Assembly: GCA_039024435.1 (NCBI GenBank)
Contig: JBCCQH010000073.1
Location: forward strand, 1-38,236
Source of the DNA: JBCCQH01 sp039024435
Lineage (GTDB): Bacteria; Bacteroidota; Bacteroidia; J057; JADKCL01
Length of the DNA stretch: 38,236 bases
Reading direction: 5' to 3'
In this document: one piece after another, positions 17,067 to 25,647 of the stretch
Layout: every line of letters begins with the position of its first letter
Position numbering within the stretch: the first letter of the stretch is position 1
Notes under the pieces: generated by a model
What the model saw: only the letters and a program-made list of their open reading frames with translations
Database searches by the model: none
Told to the model about the DNA's origin: nothing
Position numbers and translations under genes: made by a program

Positions 17067-19301
17067 TCAGCCGAAACGGAACCGCACCCGGCTCGCTCCT
17101 TCGAGCAATTGGATGCAAAACTCCGCCGAACTGAAAGAATCGATTGGGACCCCGTTGCTGTGCAAGGTTTCCTGGATCTGCAGCGCCACTAGGTGGAAAC
17201 TAACCGCCCGCTCGGTTTCGTTGCGGAAAGAGTTGGTGCGGTTGTCATTTAGGCTGAAATAGACCGCATCGCCTTCGCCGTCGGTCAGTTCCAGCCCATC
17301 CGGAGTTTTCAGAGACTTGCGGAAGTTCCCTTCCCCGATCTCATCGAAGCCGAAGTGGAGTTTTTCCGGTTTTTGGTGAATGTCCACCGTCTTGACTTCA
17401 AATTCGAAGAGTACCAACAGCACGCTGTCCGATAGGCGCACCGTGCGGTAGGGAGCCTGCTTGAGGTGGTCATACGTATTGTCATCGGTGTCAATGACCG
17501 TGTCGTAGCCCTCGATTTGCAGGTCCGGCCAGCCCGAAACCAGGTCGGAGCGCAACAAGAAGCCGGAAAGCACGGAACTCTGACTGGTCAGGGCGCTGCG
17601 CAGGGTGGTCTCGTGACGCGTGTCCGTAGAATTGGCCCGGCCAATGCTGAACGCTCCGTCAAACAGCGCTTCCATCCAGTAGGGATCCAGTTGGAAAAAG
17701 CGGATCGATTCGGCGGGAAGCAGTTTTTCGTCGGGTACCAGGTAGTTAAATGGCAGATTGGCCAGTGTGGCGAGGTCGGCAAACCAGTCGGCGATGTCGC
17801 TTGGGACGTCAGCGACCGAATCGGCGGTACGGGTTTTGAACGGCAGGTAATCGACGACTTCCAGCAGTTCGCTTTTGGAAGATTGGGAGAAACCTTTCTT
17901 CCAGTTGTAGAGGCTCCGGGAAAACCTCTTGTCGCGCAGGGCCAGAATCCTCCCCAATTCCCAGGCCGCGGCGTAGGATACGTCAAACATGCCGATTCCG
18001 GAATTGTACAGCAGCAATTCATCCGAAGTCAGCACCGGAAAATTCAGCGAGGCTACCGCGGATTCCTCAATTGTGTAGGCGGAACTGACCAGGGGGCCGT
18101 GGTACCACGAAGGTAGGGTATCGCCGTTGCGGAACCGGTGGGGCAGGGCCACCGAACCCAAGTCGAGATAAGCCTGGGCGGCGGAGGGCAGATTTGCAGG
18201 GGTGGGCAGTCGCAGGGTCGAAGGCGCTCGGTCCAGGTGGGTCAAGAGCCCGAGAAAAGTTTCGTGGACCGCCGCCTGCAGCAGTAGATTTTGGAAGTTG
18301 CTGACGATGGTTCCGCCGAGGATATTGTCCAGGGCCGCGAGGTAGGTGGTGGTGCCGGATACTTCGCCCAGATCCAGCAGTGCGGTTTTCTGCCCGCTGG
18401 TGAGTTCGATTTCGGTTTCGATGACCTTGATCGAGCCTTCACTGATTTTGTAAGCTTCCAGGCAACTGAACGACCAGTGGTACAGGCTCACCAGCCGGAT
18501 TGAGCTCGGGGCCTCGCTGCCGCTCAGTGCTTGGTAGAATCCACTATTTTCGTAGTGGTTTTCCAGCGCTACCAGGTGGACGACCGATCGGCCCCCCCGA
18601 CTCGGGAAACGATTGGCGATGACAACGGCGAATTCCTCGCTGGTGTCCGCTTCGGTGGTACCAACTGTCTGGCGTACGTGGGTGCCCCATTCCAGATCGC
18701 TGAGATTGGGCAGGATATTGGCCAGGAGTGAGCTTGGCACGTCGATGACCTGGATTTTCTGTTCCAGGCGCTGGCCGGCTTCCAGTTTCAGGATGCCAGT
18801 TCCGGCCGAGGTTGCGGCGTCGAGGTCGATCACCCGGGGAAATGCGCCCGCCTCACCTTGCAGCCCCGTGCCATCCGCCCGTGGCTCATTGGGATCGGGG
18901 GACTGCAACTGCGCCACGCTGATGGTCTTGATTTCGGGCACTTCTTCGGCCGTTTCATCGAAGACCAGCAGAGCGAGCCAGGGTTGGGCGACGCTGTCGT
19001 CCTCATTGGGGTTGGCGGAGCGCTCCCAGGGGAGCGTGCTGCGTTTCAGGACGATGTGCGGCAGGACATTCGAGTGGTCCCCAATGCTGCCGGCGGGCGG
19101 AAATACCGAATCGATTTCGGTGGGATTCAGAGCAAATCGTTCCCCGGCTACGGCAAATTCCTGACTCAGGGTGACCGGGATATCGACACTTTTGTTGTCG
19201 CCCGCCACGCTCAGGGAGGGAGAGATGTTCAGGGTGTATTCGCCAGCGGGAAGTTGCGGACGGTGCGAAGAAGAAAATTCGACTTGAGTGGTGGAAGCCA
19301 T
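17067..19301 (-). CDS. Uncharacterised large protein (744 aa) of the DUF6603-containing cluster
   Basis: I do not recognise a named domain. The protein has no signal peptide or transmembrane helix. The first ~90 residues are a beta-rich opening ending SNVLPHIVLKRSTLPWERSA, followed by QPWLALLVFDE (107-117). The centre is helical and contains RLVSLYHWSFSCLE and a region of long helices (residues ~330-450). The C-terminal part returns to beta strands (VRLSDSVLLVLFEFEVKTVDIHQ, RVRFRFG at the end), which may be a jelly-roll-like binding domain. It is the last of six tightly spaced genes, starting 18 bp after the DUF6603 gene, so translation of the two is probably coupled. A structural or assembly role in a large complex is only a guess. 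Confidence 0.8.
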   Translation of the reverse strand: MASTTQVEFSSSHRPQLPAGEYTLNISPSLSVAGDNKSVDIPVTLSQEFAVAGERFALNPTEIDSVFPPAGSIGDHSNVLPHIVLKRSTLPWERSANPNEDDSVAQPWLALLVFDETAEEVPEIKTISVAQLQSPDPNEPRADGTGLQGEAGAFPRVIDLDAATSAGTGILKLEAGQRLEQKIQVIDVPSSLLANILPNLSDLEWGTHVRQTVGTTEADTSEEFAVVIANRFPSRGGRSVVHLVALENHYENSGFYQALSGSEAPSSIRLVSLYHWSFSCLEAYKISEGSIKVIETEIELTSGQKTALLDLGEVSGTTTYLAALDNILGGTIVSNFQNLLLQAAVHETFLGLLTHLDRAPSTLRLPTPANLPSAAQAYLDLGSVALPHRFRNGDTLPSWYHGPLVSSAYTIEESAVASLNFPVLTSDELLLYNSGIGMFDVSYAAAWELGRILALRDKRFSRSLYNWKKGFSQSSKSELLEVVDYLPFKTRTADSVADVPSDIADWFADLATLANLPFNYLVPDEKLLPAESIRFFQLDPYWMEALFDGAFSIGRANSTDTRHETTLRSALTSQSSVLSGFLLRSDLVSGWPDLQIEGYDTVIDTDDNTYDHLKQAPYRTVRLSDSVLLVLFEFEVKTVDIHQKPEKLHFGFDEIGEGNFRKSLKTPDGLELTDGEGDAVYFSLNDNRTNSFRNETERAVSFHLVALQIQETLHSNGVPIDSFSSAEFCIQLLEGASRVRFRFG

Positions 19302-19319
19302 GAGATGGTTGATTTGGAG

Positions 19320-22300
19320 TTAGATAGAAGTGACAGAATCAAAGCTGGCGATTTTTGGTGTTTCCAGGAAGGCATTTTCCAGTCCCGGATGCACGTCAAT
19401 GAACCGATTGGGTTGGTCTACGCCCAGCGCGCTCATGATGCTGGTGCGGGTGCTGGCCACGGTGGCGTTGCGCACGGTGCTGGCGATGCGGGACCGACTT
19501 TGATCGGTGTCCGCGGAGAAAGCCGGCGTATCCGTCCAGCCAAAGGCGGCGTCGATGCCCGAGGTGGAGAAGCTGAAATTGTCCTGGTTGATCGGGGCGG
19601 TGTGCGGTGCGACAAACGGCGCCGCGGGAGCGATTTCGAAACCGGTGAGCGTATTCTCGACGAAGCGCTCTCCGTTCAGATCAGCCGAAAGACCCGTGCC
19701 CCAAAGGCCGCGCGGCAGGTCCTTGCGGGTCGGCGTCTGCAAGATAAAGTCATCGCTGACGTCCTGGCCTGAGCGCTGCACCTCCCAATCGACGGTCGAA
19801 GCGAGGTAAGCCGTGTCCATCGGTGCGATACCGACCGCCGGTACACTTGTCGTAAGGGCCAGTCCTGCCGGCGCTTCGCTCAGCGGAATCACCGAATCAA
19901 AGGTGATCACCAGGTCTTTCGGATTGACCTTCCAGATCTCAGTGGCATCGTTTTCGGTGTCGGTTTTGAGGATTTCGACCACACCGCCGGTGGGACTCAG
20001 CGAATAGGCGTCAATCGTGATGCCGTCCTGTTCATTGATCGGGAGGAAGGAGCGCTTGAACTCGGCCCAGGAGATGGGATCGGGCTGCTGGCTGCCGCCA
20101 TCACCAAAGGAGATCGTGAAGTCGACGATGCTGAGGTGGATATTGGCCTTACCGGAAAATTTCGGTCCCCAGATGTGCAGGTCCGCACTCAGGTCCACAC
20201 TCAGGTGGTGGGTGCCAAAGAAGTGGTAGGTGTACTTCACGCCCATGTCCACCGAGAGATTTGCGTCGTAGTGGAAGGGCTTCCAGTAAAGGATGAAGTC
20301 GGCCGATCCCTTGAACCAGGCCGAAAGCGAGCCATCGTGCCAGTTGGCTTCGATGCTTTGGCCGGCCATGATCACGTGTGGGGTCAGGGCAAAATAGTTG
20401 CCTCCCTTGATGCTCAAGGCGTCGGTCACCTGCCAGTCGTAGCCCAGGCGCGGTACCGTCGGATAGTACTCTGGTACGGCAAAATGAGGGTGATAGCCGC
20501 CCACGCTTAGGACAAATTCGCCGGCGGAAATGCTGGGATTCGTTTGCTTTTTGAACCAGGAGTAGAAGGCAAACCCTCCGGTCAGGCGGCAATCCCGCGA
20601 GAGGTAGTACGAGTTGGGCGTCAACTGGGCTTCCACGCCGAGGAAACCTTCGGTGGGTTTGAAGACGGCCTTGAGGGCGAGTTGGATTTCGGCGAGGGCG
20701 GGCAGGTTGCTGTTTTCGTCTGGCACCGGCAAAATCGCCGTGGAGAGCCCCAAAAGATCGATTTCCAGCTCTTTGCCAAAGCTTACCGACAGCAAAGCAA
20801 ACGAGTCGATCAGCTTGAAGCTGGTGAATTTGATGCCCACCGCGAAGAAGTACTCCCCGACCGTGGGCGGGATGTAGGCATTGAGCCGGGACAATTCCGA
20901 TCCGATCCGCGTCGCGATGCCGGTCGAGCTAAGGTCACCCAGGGGCGAAGTTGCCGAAGTGGCGTCTTCGACCAGGGGAAAATTGGCGACCTGGGTGATG
21001 TCCGGAATCAGCAGGGAGCGGTTGTAGCCGAAGCCGGCGGCCAGTCCGGTCACAAAAAAGAAGGCCGGTCCCCCGATCGGATAATCGAGCACCGCATAGA
21101 GGAACAGCGAGGGCTCGTCGTTCACGTAGGCGTAAGAACCGATGGCGGAGATGCTCAGGTTTGGCGTCCGGAAGAGGGCCATGCCGTCGTATTCGTCGTA
21201 GGCGTCTCCGATGGCGGGGGTGATCCGCTGGCGAATGAGTCCGGCGGCCAATTCCAGCTCCGGGGTGGAATACGCTACCGCCAAGCCACTCAGGTCAAAG
21301 GTAGGATGGATGGGGGAGAGCGGCGAGGAGACACCCAGTCCCAGTAGGGAAATGGACAGCGGCCCCAGGGCGATGGAGGCGTCGAGCAGGAAGCTGAGCT
21401 TGCCCGAATCGTAGCGGATGCCCAGGCGCTGGAAGGAAATCGGTCCGAAGTTCTTCTGGATGTTGAACCACTTGGTGCCGTCGTCGGCGGTTTGGGGGGC
21501 ACTCCCGGGCGAACTCACCAGGTTGCTACCGGTCTCGGTGGTGGATTCCTCCACGGTGCCGCTGCTGTCGTTGAAGGTCAGGGGCAGGTCCAGGTTCAGG
21601 TCCTGGTCGCCGATCTTGAGGGTGACCGCAAAGTTGATGCCTTTTGCCAGGACGGTGGTGCTGCTGGTTGCGCCTCGCGGGGTATCGGGGAGAACGGATA
21701 CGCCATCCGGGGCCAGCGGCCGCAGCTCCAGCAAATCGCCCTCGGTGACGTCGGCGGAGGCCACGATGGGGGTAAAGGTGATGCGCAGCAGTTGGTCATT
21801 GTCCAGAAACTTCCCGATCAGGGGCAGTCCGGACAGGTCAATCCCGGCGTCGAGGTCCAGACCCAGGAGGAAGCGGGCGCCGGTGTTGGTGGTGGCTCCC
21901 CCTTCATCGGTGGGCACTGCCCCCCCGAGGTAGCCGAACAGGGCATCTTTGACAGTGATGGTCCAGGAAGTATCGCTGAGGAGGTTCGTTTCGGTGACGG
22001 CGTCCAGCAATTCGCTGATCGAGAGGCCTTCGCCCCCCGAGTCCTGGTAGCTGGCCAGGAAGGCGGTGCTGGTGCTGTCGTCGGAAAAGCGGATGTCAAA
22101 TTCCCGGTCGGACAGGGTGAGCGTACCCCGGAAATCCTTGTGGTAGCTCTCTTCGGTCTGGGTGTAGTCCAGGGACAAGTCCAGGGCTACTTCCGGGCCG
22201 AGCAGGGGGAACTGTACCCCGAGATCCAGGGAGAAATCCTGGGAAGTGGTGTTGAATTCAGTATCGAAATCGGTGATGGTCAGGTTGAAGCCAGACAGGG

Positions 22301-23771
22301 CGGTCGGCATTTGCCCGTCGTCGCCGAACGTTGTGGCGAGGTCGGTCAGGACGGTGCCCAACTGGATGTCGGAGACCCCGGAACTTTCGCCTTTGAATTG
22401 CCAGCCTTCCCCTTCGGCGAGGGGAGATTGCGCACTGACATCGAGTGGAAAGCCACCGAGATTTACCACGGTCGTAAGTTCACCCGAAAATCCGGAGTTA
22501 CTTTTGTTCATCCTCAGCGAGAAGGAGTTCAGGGTGACCGAGGCCGTGGAAGTGATCGGTAGGGTCCAGTCTTCTTCGGTGATGATCCAGAAGTCATAAT
22601 CACCCGTCGCAAAGGAAGCGGAGATGCCGAAGTTTTCGAAGGCAACGTCCGGCAGGTAGTCAAAGGCCCCGAAGTAGTGGTGGACCAGGGTGGAAAGGGC
22701 GAGTTCCTGCCCGTAGCGCATGCTGAGGTTCATGTGCGGGAAGGGCAGCATGACATCGACCCGAAACAGCACGTCCAGGTATTCGAATTCGGCGCCGAGT
22801 TCGATCTTTTCCAGGGAGGGGGTGTCGACGTTGATGCCGAGGACGGCTTGGTCGAAGGTGATCGATCCGAGGCCGATTTTGTCAAATCCATCCTCGATGG
22901 TCTGGGCCAGGGAATCGCCGCCGATCAGTTTGCTGAGGGTAGTGATGCCGGGCAGGAGGTCCAGGTCCGAAGGTATGATTCCGATTTCGATTTGCTCGTC
23001 GTTCCCAAAATCGATGAAGACCTCATATTCTCCGTCCAGGTTGAGGACGCCTTTGAGGCGGCCGGATTGTTGGGAGCTGCTGACCACGCCCACTGAACGG
23101 CCCGAGATGTGGGAGTACATGCCGGAAGTGAGCTGCCCAATCGAAATCCCCTCGGTCAGGGTCCAGGTCTTGTCCGATATGGTGACGTCGCAGGTCCAGG
23201 TGACCGGCTGTGCATTCAGGAAATCGATGGTGCAGGTGAGGGAATCGTAGCTCACCGAATCCTGGAACAGTTCAACCGCGGCAAAAAACGGACTGTTCAA
23301 CCCGGGGAGCAGGGCATTGGTGATGTCGGTGAGGGAGGCCGGCACGGGGGGCGGCGAGTTCAGGGAGAAGGTGATGGCAGTTCCCGAATCGAGGGTGCCG
23401 CTCAGGCCCAGGGTGATTCCACCGATGGTGACGTCCACCCCGAGGGTGAGCTGGTAAGTAACTGCTTCGGTATCATTGGCTTGGGTCAGCTCGAGCAACA
23501 AGAGGGAAGGAGCAAAGCCCACCTGCTGGTAATAACCGATGCGCCAGACATTTTCCAGTTCGGCGTAGATGGTCAGGGTTTGGGGGTAGGTGTTCTCTGA
23601 AATCTGCAGGCCCGATTCGGGGTCGGGCAGGTTCAGGGTCAGGGCCCCGCCCGGGATGCTGTCCAGCCACTCGGTGAGACCGGATACATTCAGGTTTTGT
23701 GAGGACAATTCCAGTCGGAAATCGTTCACGTCCGCAAGGAGGTCGGCGCGTAGCGTTGCAAGTGTTGTCAT
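19320..23771 (-). CDS. DUF6603 domain-containing giant protein (1483 aa)
   Basis: Residues ~770-1230 match what I know of DUF6603, a family of unknown function found in bacteria and fungi. Typical stretches are GPLSISLLGLGVS, YDGMALFRTPNLSISAIGSY and GGPAFFFVTGLAAGFGYNRS. The N-terminal half is made of repeated beta-strand pairs broken by short amphipathic helices (for example WTWTCDVTISDKTWTL, then EGWQFKGESSGVSDIQLGTVL, then SWTITVKDAL). This suggests an elongated beta structure. The end, from ~1230, is less regular and contains an EIWKVNPKDLVITFDS segment. There is no signal peptide or clear membrane helix, despite many alternating hydrophobic strands. It lies between an MBL-fold gene (23 bp upstream) and the 744-aa gene (18 bp downstream). 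No biochemical role is known to me. Confidence 0.85.
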   Translation of the reverse strand: MTTLATLRADLLADVNDFRLELSSQNLNVSGLTEWLDSIPGGALTLNLPDPESGLQISENTYPQTLTIYAELENVWRIGYYQQVGFAPSLLLLELTQANDTEAVTYQLTLGVDVTIGGITLGLSGTLDSGTAITFSLNSPPPVPASLTDITNALLPGLNSPFFAAVELFQDSVSYDSLTCTIDFLNAQPVTWTCDVTISDKTWTLTEGISIGQLTSGMYSHISGRSVGVVSSSQQSGRLKGVLNLDGEYEVFIDFGNDEQIEIGIIPSDLDLLPGITTLSKLIGGDSLAQTIEDGFDKIGLGSITFDQAVLGINVDTPSLEKIELGAEFEYLDVLFRVDVMLPFPHMNLSMRYGQELALSTLVHHYFGAFDYLPDVAFENFGISASFATGDYDFWIITEEDWTLPITSTASVTLNSFSLRMNKSNSGFSGELTTVVNLGGFPLDVSAQSPLAEGEGWQFKGESSGVSDIQLGTVLTDLATTFGDDGQMPTALSGFNLTITDFDTEFNTTSQDFSLDLGVQFPLLGPEVALDLSLDYTQTEESYHKDFRGTLTLSDREFDIRFSDDSTSTAFLASYQDSGGEGLSISELLDAVTETNLLSDTSWTITVKDALFGYLGGAVPTDEGGATTNTGARFLLGLDLDAGIDLSGLPLIGKFLDNDQLLRITFTPIVASADVTEGDLLELRPLAPDGVSVLPDTPRGATSSTTVLAKGINFAVTLKIGDQDLNLDLPLTFNDSSGTVEESTTETGSNLVSSPGSAPQTADDGTKWFNIQKNFGPISFQRLGIRYDSGKLSFLLDASIALGPLSISLLGLGVSSPLSPIHPTFDLSGLAVAYSTPELELAAGLIRQRITPAIGDAYDEYDGMALFRTPNLSISAIGSYAYVNDEPSLFLYAVLDYPIGGPAFFFVTGLAAGFGYNRSLLIPDITQVANFPLVEDATSATSPLGDLSSTGIATRIGSELSRLNAYIPPTVGEYFFAVGIKFTSFKLIDSFALLSVSFGKELEIDLLGLSTAILPVPDENSNLPALAEIQLALKAVFKPTEGFLGVEAQLTPNSYYLSRDCRLTGGFAFYSWFKKQTNPSISAGEFVLSVGGYHPHFAVPEYYPTVPRLGYDWQVTDALSIKGGNYFALTPHVIMAGQSIEANWHDGSLSAWFKGSADFILYWKPFHYDANLSVDMGVKYTYHFFGTHHLSVDLSADLHIWGPKFSGKANIHLSIVDFTISFGDGGSQQPDPISWAEFKRSFLPINEQDGITIDAYSLSPTGGVVEILKTDTENDATEIWKVNPKDLVITFDSVIPLSEAPAGLALTTSVPAVGIAPMDTAYLASTVDWEVQRSGQDVSDDFILQTPTRKDLPRGLWGTGLSADLNGERFVENTLTGFEIAPAAPFVAPHTAPINQDNFSFSTSGIDAAFGWTDTPAFSADTDQSRSRIASTVRNATVASTRTSIMSALGVDQPNRFIDVHPGLENAFLETPKIASFDSVTSI

Positions 23772-23794
23772 GTGTCTTTGTTGTCTGTGTTTGT

Positions 23795-25450
23795 TCAGTT
23801 ATTGCCACCCATGGCGGCATCGTCGTTGCCATCGACGGCGTTGTCTTCGGCATTTGCGTCGTCTCCTCCGGCAGGATCGTCCCCATCGCCATCATCACCG
23901 ACGTCCATCTCGTCCCCATCGCCGCCGCTTTCCTCTTCGGAATCAGAAGAAGAGGAGATGGACTCATCATCTGAGTCATCGTCTGCATCCGGGTCGGAAA
24001 CATCGATGACGGTAGCGCCATTGTAGAAATCTTCCGATCTGGATCCATACTCCGCAGAATCGGCGACCGGGCAGACGATGGTGAAGCGGGCAACATACCG
24101 GTCACCGTCCTGGTCATCCGGATCGTCGAGGGGGCCAATGGCCCGCTCAATTTGGGAGCCATAATTGGTCACGGTTACCGTAATGTTCCCGGGCGCAAAA
24201 TGTGGCGCACAATCGCCCGGGCGGGGATTCGGAAGGTTGCCGTTGATGTCCAAGTCGTAGAAGTAGGGCGCCCCATGGGACCATCCGGCAACGACGGCCT
24301 TGCTGGAGTAAGCTTGGGTGATGTTGCCTCCGGTGTTGAGGGCAGCATTGTTATCGTGGTACTGGCCGACCCGGCGATCAAATTTTGCGGCGGTTTGATC
24401 ATTGGTCAGAAAATACCGCTCGAGATTGTTGTAATTCTCGAGGCGGCCCATCACTGCGTCGGTGGGAAGGGGATAACCACCGAAAGTAGCTCGGAAGCCA
24501 CAGGATATGATCGCCGCTTCGGGCATCAATCGCTGGAGAAATCCGTTTGAGGTCGAGTGGTTGCTGCCGTGGTGGCTGCATTTGAAGACTGAAATCCCAT
24601 TCTCGTAGTCGTCGTCTTGGTTGAGGTGGGTCTGCAGGAAGTTTTCCTGATCGGTTTCGATATCGCCCCCGACGTAGTACTTAAAGGTGCCGAATTCAAC
24701 CAAAAGGGCGATGCTTCGTTGGTTTTTGAGCCGGTCTGCATTATTCGTGGTGGTTCGGGGTTCCCGCGGTAAGTTCGTGTCTCCCTTCAGGTAGCCATTG
24801 ACGGCAATCACGGTGACCTTGGGCGGATTGAGGTTGAGGTTGGCATCGGCGTCTTCGCCCAAAATGGCCGCGGGCGTCGTCAAGTTGCCATTGCGGTCCC
24901 GCCACAGAAGTTCCTTGCCCAGCAACCAGTCTCCTTTCCGAATATTGGTGGCCTCGTCCTGATCATCAAATGGAATACTGATGACGGTTGTGGTCACGCG
25001 GTTTACATTGCCCCGCTGGGTGATCGCATTTACGTAGCTGGTGTAGTTGGCGGGGCTTTGAGGTTGAGGATAGGAGGGGCGGGCGGTGGTCGGTACATTG
25101 GTGTTGTACCGATTCTCGATCTGGAAAGCCCGGGGATCGCCCTGATCGTAGAGGATGACATTGTCGTAAAGGGTATTGTTCTTGTTCAACAGTCCAGTAA
25201 TGCCATTCAGGTGGTCCCGGTCATAGTGGGTGTTAACGATGATATCCAGGCCGATGTTATAGGTATTGTTTATTATCGACAAATAGCTATCCAGATAGTC
25301 GGCGGCATTGCCTAGCCCCCCATCAACCAGGATGGTGCGGGTCATGGCGGCGACGTTGTCGTTGCCTTCTTCATTGAACATCTGTGCGGTAATTAAGGTA
25401 GAGTCCCCTTGACCGATGTCAAAGTGGGTGATTTGTAGGGTCCAGGCCAT
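23795..25450 (-). CDS. ComEC-type MBL-fold hydrolase with acidic C-terminal tail (551 aa)
   Basis: A stand-alone metallo-beta-lactamase-fold protein similar to the soluble hydrolase domain of ComEC/Rec2. The opening is ITHFDIGQGDSTLI. The metal motif is NTHYDRDHLNG (His75 to His80; Asp replaces the second His as in ComEC). The later ligands are in VGGDIETDQEN (~260-270) and KCSHHGSNHS (290-299), so the active site looks intact. There are no transmembrane helices, so it is not a DNA channel; a nuclease or phosphodiesterase activity is plausible by family. The final ~70 residues are almost all Asp, Glu, Ser and Gly. Its nearest relative is the next gene upstream, a tandem paralogue with the same motif positions. 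DNA here looks less GC-rich than the DUF6603 gene. Confidence 0.87.
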   Translation of the reverse strand: MAWTLQITHFDIGQGDSTLITAQMFNEEGNDNVAAMTRTILVDGGLGNAADYLDSYLSIINNTYNIGLDIIVNTHYDRDHLNGITGLLNKNNTLYDNVILYDQGDPRAFQIENRYNTNVPTTARPSYPQPQSPANYTSYVNAITQRGNVNRVTTTVISIPFDDQDEATNIRKGDWLLGKELLWRDRNGNLTTPAAILGEDADANLNLNPPKVTVIAVNGYLKGDTNLPREPRTTTNNADRLKNQRSIALLVEFGTFKYYVGGDIETDQENFLQTHLNQDDDYENGISVFKCSHHGSNHSTSNGFLQRLMPEAAIISCGFRATFGGYPLPTDAVMGRLENYNNLERYFLTNDQTAAKFDRRVGQYHDNNAALNTGGNITQAYSSKAVVAGWSHGAPYFYDLDINGNLPNPRPGDCAPHFAPGNITVTVTNYGSQIERAIGPLDDPDDQDGDRYVARFTIVCPVADSAEYGSRSEDFYNGATVIDVSDPDADDDSDDESISSSSDSEEESGGDGDEMDVGDDGDGDDPAGGDDANAEDNAVDGNDDAAMGGNN

Positions 25451-25647
25451 GTTTCAGTTGTTTGTGGTGAAAGAAGGTACAAGGTTAAGATTGAGGTGCC
25501 GGTTCGTTGCTGAACCGGGTGGCACAAGCTGCCTCGGGCGGGCCATGCTGGTCCACTGTGGGAGCAGTGGGGCGATTCGGCTGCGTGGTGGGGCGGAGGA
25601 AAGGATGCGGCCCTTGTCTCCGCGGCCTGCACTTCGGAAAGGCCCCA
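25451..25647. promoter_or_regulatory. Gap between the MBL paralogues with stem-loops
   Basis: This 197-bp gap is the only long one inside the six-gene set. It contains a perfect 7-bp stem, CCGGTTC-N6-GAACCGG (25499-25518), and a CCACTG/CAGTGG stem (about 25553-25570). It may hold a second promoter or an RNA-processing site. A small minus-strand frame crossing it (25454-25723) overlaps the 494-aa gene and looks like chance. Confidence 0.3.
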
